Source of the DNA: Epiperipatus broadwayi | Lineage: Eukaryota > Onychophora > Udeonychophora > Euonychophora > Peripatidae | DNA length: 64,000 bases | Assembly (NCBI GenBank): GCA_028023455.1 | Contig: JAQFVV010012435.1 | Location: 3,718,001 to 3,782,000, forward strand | Direction of reading: 5' to 3' | Shown: positions 59,980 through 64,000 of the stretch, in pieces | Position numbering within the stretch: the stretch's first letter is position 1 | How the letters are laid out: every line of letters begins with the position of its first letter | Notes under the pieces: generated by a model | What the model was told of the DNA's origin: nothing | Databases searched by the model: none | The model's input: the letters and a program-made list of their open reading frames with translations, nothing else | Made by a program: the position numbers and the translations under genes

Positions 59980-60730
59980 ATTTACAGTGTCAATATAAAA
60001 AAAAAAAAAATTAATATTTTAGAACCATGAGAGAAATATAAATAATATATAGTATGACTAGATTATTTTTAATACTTTACAATTTAGCCAATTATTTATA
60101 GTAACCACCCTGGGACAATATGAAAGTTTTAATTTTCCTTAAGTATTTCATTTAAATAAAATAATTGTTAATTCATACATTTAGTAAAAAAATAGAATAT
60201 TTAATTTTTGACAATTATAAATAGAAATAAATTTTTCTTAAACTGTTTTAGCCTATATTTCTGATAAATGGGAACATTAAAGCTTTTTCTTTACATTGTT
60301 TTTTCTGTGTGTGATTTTCGATATTTTGTAAAATATAATTATAAAATTTTGAATGGGAAATTTTTATTACTTCAATTCCTTTATATTTTCACTGTTTGCT
60401 TCATAATTCTTAAAATCAAATTTTTTATACACGTTAATTTTAAAAATGATAAAAAATATCTGCAGATTGTTCATTCATTACACTGTAAAAAACAGCTACA
60501 GAGGCACCAAATAAAAAAATTGAAACCAATATCTGAAAAGACATTGAACATTTTCTGTTGGTCATTAAATGATGATTGTGTTGGTGAGGCAAGCCAGTAT
60601 TGGGCTTTGGCACATTAATTTTTAAGAAATAGATTTATATGACACTGCATGTAAATTAAATTTGCTTTCAATTAACTTTTCAGTGACTGATGTAAAAATA
60701 ATCAATGTAGAACATACACTTTTTGCATTC
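59980..60730. other. AT-rich intergenic, nothing recognised
   Basis: A 116-residue plus ORF at 60268-60618, rich in Phe, Ile and Lys, is the longest unexplained ORF in the window. Its composition is what AT-rich random sequence gives, and no motif is visible. I do not call it a gene. Confidence 0.4.
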
Positions 60731-60736
60731 ATGGAT

Positions 60737-61948
60737 GTTGCCTTGACAACAGTTTGAGATTGCTGATTGTTATCTATATTGGGATTGGTTAAGTGTTAAC
60801 TAGTTTCTAATGGCTATATATAATATATATTATTATCTACTAACATCTGTCAGCGAAATTGAAATAGACAACTCACTGTAAATAAAAATTATTGTAAATT
60901 TTATATATAAAAGGCAAATTATAAACAAAATTTAACATTGAAATTTGATCATTTAAAGTATATATGAAATTAAATGTATATCAAAAAAAAGGCTATGAGT
61001 TATATATATATCTTACTTAAAAAGGTGGCCATGATATTTCAAAACTGCGTCAAAAATAAGAGATTATTGGTCTGATTTTTAGACTGATGTATGGTTGTGA
61101 TATGATTGAGCTAATGTGAAAGTTACATTGATATAAGTATAAAATTTGAAAACATATTACAGTTCAAAGTATAGTAATCCTTCAGAAGGGTCTTAAAATT
61201 GTATGAAATCCAATCGCTGCTTTATATGAAAATGGTGTAATGAAAATTATCAAAACTGTCAACCTGGGCATGAAAACTCAAATGCTGATGCCTCTATAAC
61301 ACTACACACATATTATTAATTAAATAAAAATTAAAGATTATATTTAGGCTAGAGATAATCCTTAATTTAATAAATGATCAGTACTAATCATTAATATAGT
61401 TCTATAAAATTGTTTGTGGCAAAGCTGTGAGTGCAGAAAATGTGACACTTGCCAACAAACTTTAGTAAACTGCTATCTGTAAAATCCTAAAGAAATAATG
61501 AAACTATGTGGAAGAGATTGTGATCTATGCTAACTCACTAGGACTAATTCACATGAAATACATGAAATTCATATCTTCAGAATATGCCCTTGCTCATATA
61601 ATTCATTATAATGAAATAAAAATTTGAAATATGCACACACACATATATATATATAAAGATAAACGTACGCCCTAAAAAGTCTATATTTAGCTAAAATTAC
61701 AATCTGAGCTATGTATGTTATATTTACTTGTAAAAACTAACCTGGGTGTTTCAAAAATGCATCCAGAGTAAAAAAGATTAGTCTGATTTCTAAGCTGATT
61801 GATCGTCGTGATATCATTGAGCTAATCTGGAAATTGCACTGAGATAATAATAAAATTTAATATATATATATCATTAAAAATCAATCAACACGTAGACAAT
61901 CCCAATATCAATAACAATCAACAATTTACAAACTATTATCAAGGCAAC
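60737..61948. mobile_element. Putative DNA transposon remnant with about 51-bp TIRs
   Basis: The left end GTTGCCTTGACAACAG...ATATTGGGATTG (60737-60787) is the inverse of the right end CAATCCCAATAT...AAGGCAAC (61896-61948) with some divergence. Inside, a segment of about 130 bp is directly repeated (about 61015-61150 and 61735-61860), and an R4 copy lies at 61325-61460. A related single end occurs at 41417. No transposase was recognised. Confidence 0.5.
61325..61460 (+). repeat. Dispersed repeat R4 copy
   Basis: Shares TATATTTAGGCTAGAGATAAT and AATAAATGATCAGTA...TGTGACACTT blocks with 7787-7945 and 1195-1350. It lies inside the 60.7-61.9 kb TIR element, so R4 may be an internal part of that transposon family. 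Confidence 0.45.
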
Positions 61949-61959
61949 CTTCTTTTAAC

Positions 61960-63035
61960 AATAAGGGTGGAATCTCACTCTTATTAATGATATAATATAC
62001 TTATATAAATATTAAAGATTGCAACTTGACCACAGATATTGAAATTATTGGTACAAAGAAGTCTAAATAAATTTTTTTAAATAGGTAAATAAAATCTATT
62101 CCGAATGCATACTAATAAACAGTCAATTATAACATTACAAACTGCACTTATAAATTTCAAAGACATGAAAAATGTATAGAGAGAAGCTTTCATAAAATAC
62201 ATTTGTAGACAGTATGTGCTTATCCAACTTTTGCCTATTACAAGTAGCATATTTTAAGGTATAAGCAAGTAGGGATAATGAGCCACCCTCTTCAGAATAT
62301 AAATAAATAACATTCTCTATGTTTAGCAAGAGATCAAAAATAAAATGAACTATCTATTCTTTAATTTAAGCTTTTAATATTTATCAACTTACACTTGACA
62401 ACATTGGTGGAAATGCAAAATGAACATAATATGCCAGACAGATGAAATTATGATATTAATAATTTTTAAACTAATAATCAATTTTATATCAATGGAGACA
62501 AATTGTAACATTTAATGATATTGTCTTAGTAATCAGGCAACAGTTAATACTTGTGAAGTTCAAAAGTAAGTGTTTTTTTTTTTTTGTACACTCAATCCTT
62601 TATAACACAAGATTGCTACCATTTATTGCTTGGAGAAAAGTGTTTCTTCCTTGTTACAATTTTTAATTTCTGCTTAATTATTTTAAAAAATTACTACAAT
62701 TTAAATTTTGCCTCCATCTTTCTATAATGGATTAATAATTTACAAATTATTAATGCTATAATTTTATCTAGATGAGATAGTAATTTTATTCTGAACTTCC
62801 ACCAGTGTTGCAAAGGGTAGCTTATAAATGGAAAAAGCTTAAAGAATAGGTAAGTCTCTTCTAATTTTGGTCTTTGATAAACTCACAGAGAGTTATTTAT
62901 TTGTAATTTGATGGTGACATTTAATTCCTTTATTTCAATTAGTAAGTTCTGCTTGATTATTAAAACAAAATTATTAAAATTAGATTGTATTTATATTTGT
63001 GTATAATTGATTATTAATTTTGTAATTATTAATGC
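61960..63035. other. AT-rich intergenic, nothing recognised
   Basis: The two stretches near 62640-62780 and 62880-63040 are similar to each other (TTTAATTTCTGCTTAATTATT / TAGTAAGTTCTGCTTGATTATT and AATTATTAATGCTAT blocks), an old direct duplication. No coding signal. Confidence 0.4.
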
Positions 63036-63040
63036 TATGT

Positions 63041-63690
63041 TTCATGAAATATTGCAAGAGTTATCAGATGAAAGTAATTAAAGTGGAACTGAAGATCACT
63101 GCTAAAGGATTAAAGCAATGTTCGTTTGTTGTTGTTGTTTTTTTCAAAATAAAAAATAAAAATTGATAGTCATGAAATAGAAAGAAGGTAACAATTATTA
63201 ATACCATAGTCATAATAGAAGAAATTAGTGATAGATTTAAACTTAGATGAAGTCCTTTGGCACAAATATCTTAATACTAAATGGAATATGCATATGTGTT
63301 TGAAAAGGAAGGTTGTTAATATATATGATTACCAGTTTGTGCTTATAAATCTGAGAATTAAACACTTAATAGTAGAGCAATACAAGGACTTCATAGAGAG
63401 ATGCATGTTGAGAGTGACAAGAAATCAAGAATGAAATCCTTGAATGAGAGAAAAAGATAATGCTGACATTATTAAAAAAATTAAGAAATTTAAATGCACA
63501 ATTGAAATTTGAAATTAAATCCCAAAAGATTGTGCAATACTTACAATAAAGACCTCATATGAAGTAGATGGATGAAATGAGAAAATCTGTTAGTATAATG
63601 TGGAATGATCAAGAATCTTAAACTGGATTAAACTTGTAGATATTTTTATTCTGTAGTGAATTGATAATAGTTGAAAATGGTGATGATTTT
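63041..63690 (+). mobile_element. RTE-type LINE, decayed 3' part
   Basis: It starts at the LQELSDES-like block after motif C and follows the RTE consensus to a GGTGATGAT tail near 63680. Recognisable are MHMCLKRKV and EQYKDFIERCMLRVTRN. Stops and deletions are common. It is truncated upstream of the catalytic core. Confidence 0.7.
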
Positions 63691-63699
63691 TTTTTTGGT

Positions 63700-64000
63700 A
63701 TATTAAGTTCAATGAATTTATCATTTTCATTATTAACTGCAGAAAAAGTTTATAAGTAGAATCTTGTATTATTTTAAAGAGCACAGAATGATCTATTTAA
63801 AATGTGATACATTTTTAAAACCAAAAAGTAAAGCCCTGTTGTCAAAATACAAATTGAATTTATTTCAAATGTGACAGTATATAAACATTGATTTTGACTG
63901 TTTTATGATTAATGATCTCAAAGTAAGTTAATTAATGGAATATTGTATAAAAGCATGTCTTCACTTTATTTTGAGATGGCCTGTTGGCACTGCTCTTACT
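63700..64000. other. AT-rich intergenic to window end
   Basis: Nothing recognised. Confidence 0.4.

Noticed and set aside
60268-60618. 116-residue ORF as a host gene
   Set aside because: Composition is Phe/Ile/Lys-rich as expected from random AT-rich DNA; no motif, no conserved neighbour, and at this length several such ORFs are expected by chance.

Overview
The window is strongly AT-rich, non-coding eukaryotic DNA, most likely from an invertebrate animal. I could not name the species. No host gene, host exon, tRNA or rRNA gene is recognisable. Long ORFs all belong to mobile elements; most short ORFs look like chance. The basis for 'animal' is the element mix: RTE-type LINEs, two Penelope-like elements (reverse transcriptase plus GIY-YIG nuclease), a Helentron relic, a gag-only LTR element, and many palindromic repeats.

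Layout. 0-12 kb: RTE fragments, a palindromic family-B element (4.0-4.4 kb), a decayed Jockey/CR1-like LINE (8.4-10 kb), another family-B copy (10.8-11.2 kb) and a young 5'-truncated LINE with an exact 11-bp target duplication (11.73-12.40 kb). 13-27 kb: a family-B copy with exact 13-bp duplications (13.16-13.50 kb), long palindromes (14.75, 22.05 kb), a decayed RTE (17.7-19.0 kb) and family-A palindromes. 27-33 kb: a homopolymer-rich patch, an RTE (28.25-29.5 kb), a tRNA-derived SINE candidate, and a family-A palindrome with a well-formed hammerhead ribozyme (32.6 kb). 32.84-41.24 kb: one LTR retrotransposon on the minus strand with PBS, PPT and a broken gag but no pol; its right LTR is split by a 2.4-kb insertion. 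42-49 kb: the best RTE copy, an array of hairpins, family-B copies, a decayed Penelope-like element on the minus strand, and a nested palindrome with exact 13-bp duplications. 50-52.6 kb: a nearly intact Penelope-like element followed by a hammerhead-like motif. 53.2-53.8 kb: Helentron relic. 58.4-59.3 kb: an RTE with a twin-priming inversion. 59.5-62 kb: a palindrome and a TIR element.

Main point of interest. At least two unrelated short palindromic repeat families (A and B) and the 3' region of the Penelope-like element carry hammerhead ribozyme cores (CTGATGA ... GAAA with flanking helices). Family B has 13-15 bp target duplications at five sites. That is unlike a cut-and-paste MITE and fits target-primed retroposition. 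Together with the Penelope-like elements this suggests a set of ribozyme-bearing non-autonomous retroelements, often arranged as inverted dimers, possibly mobilised by the Penelope-like enzyme. The duplications and motifs are read directly from the sequence; the mobilisation link is inference.
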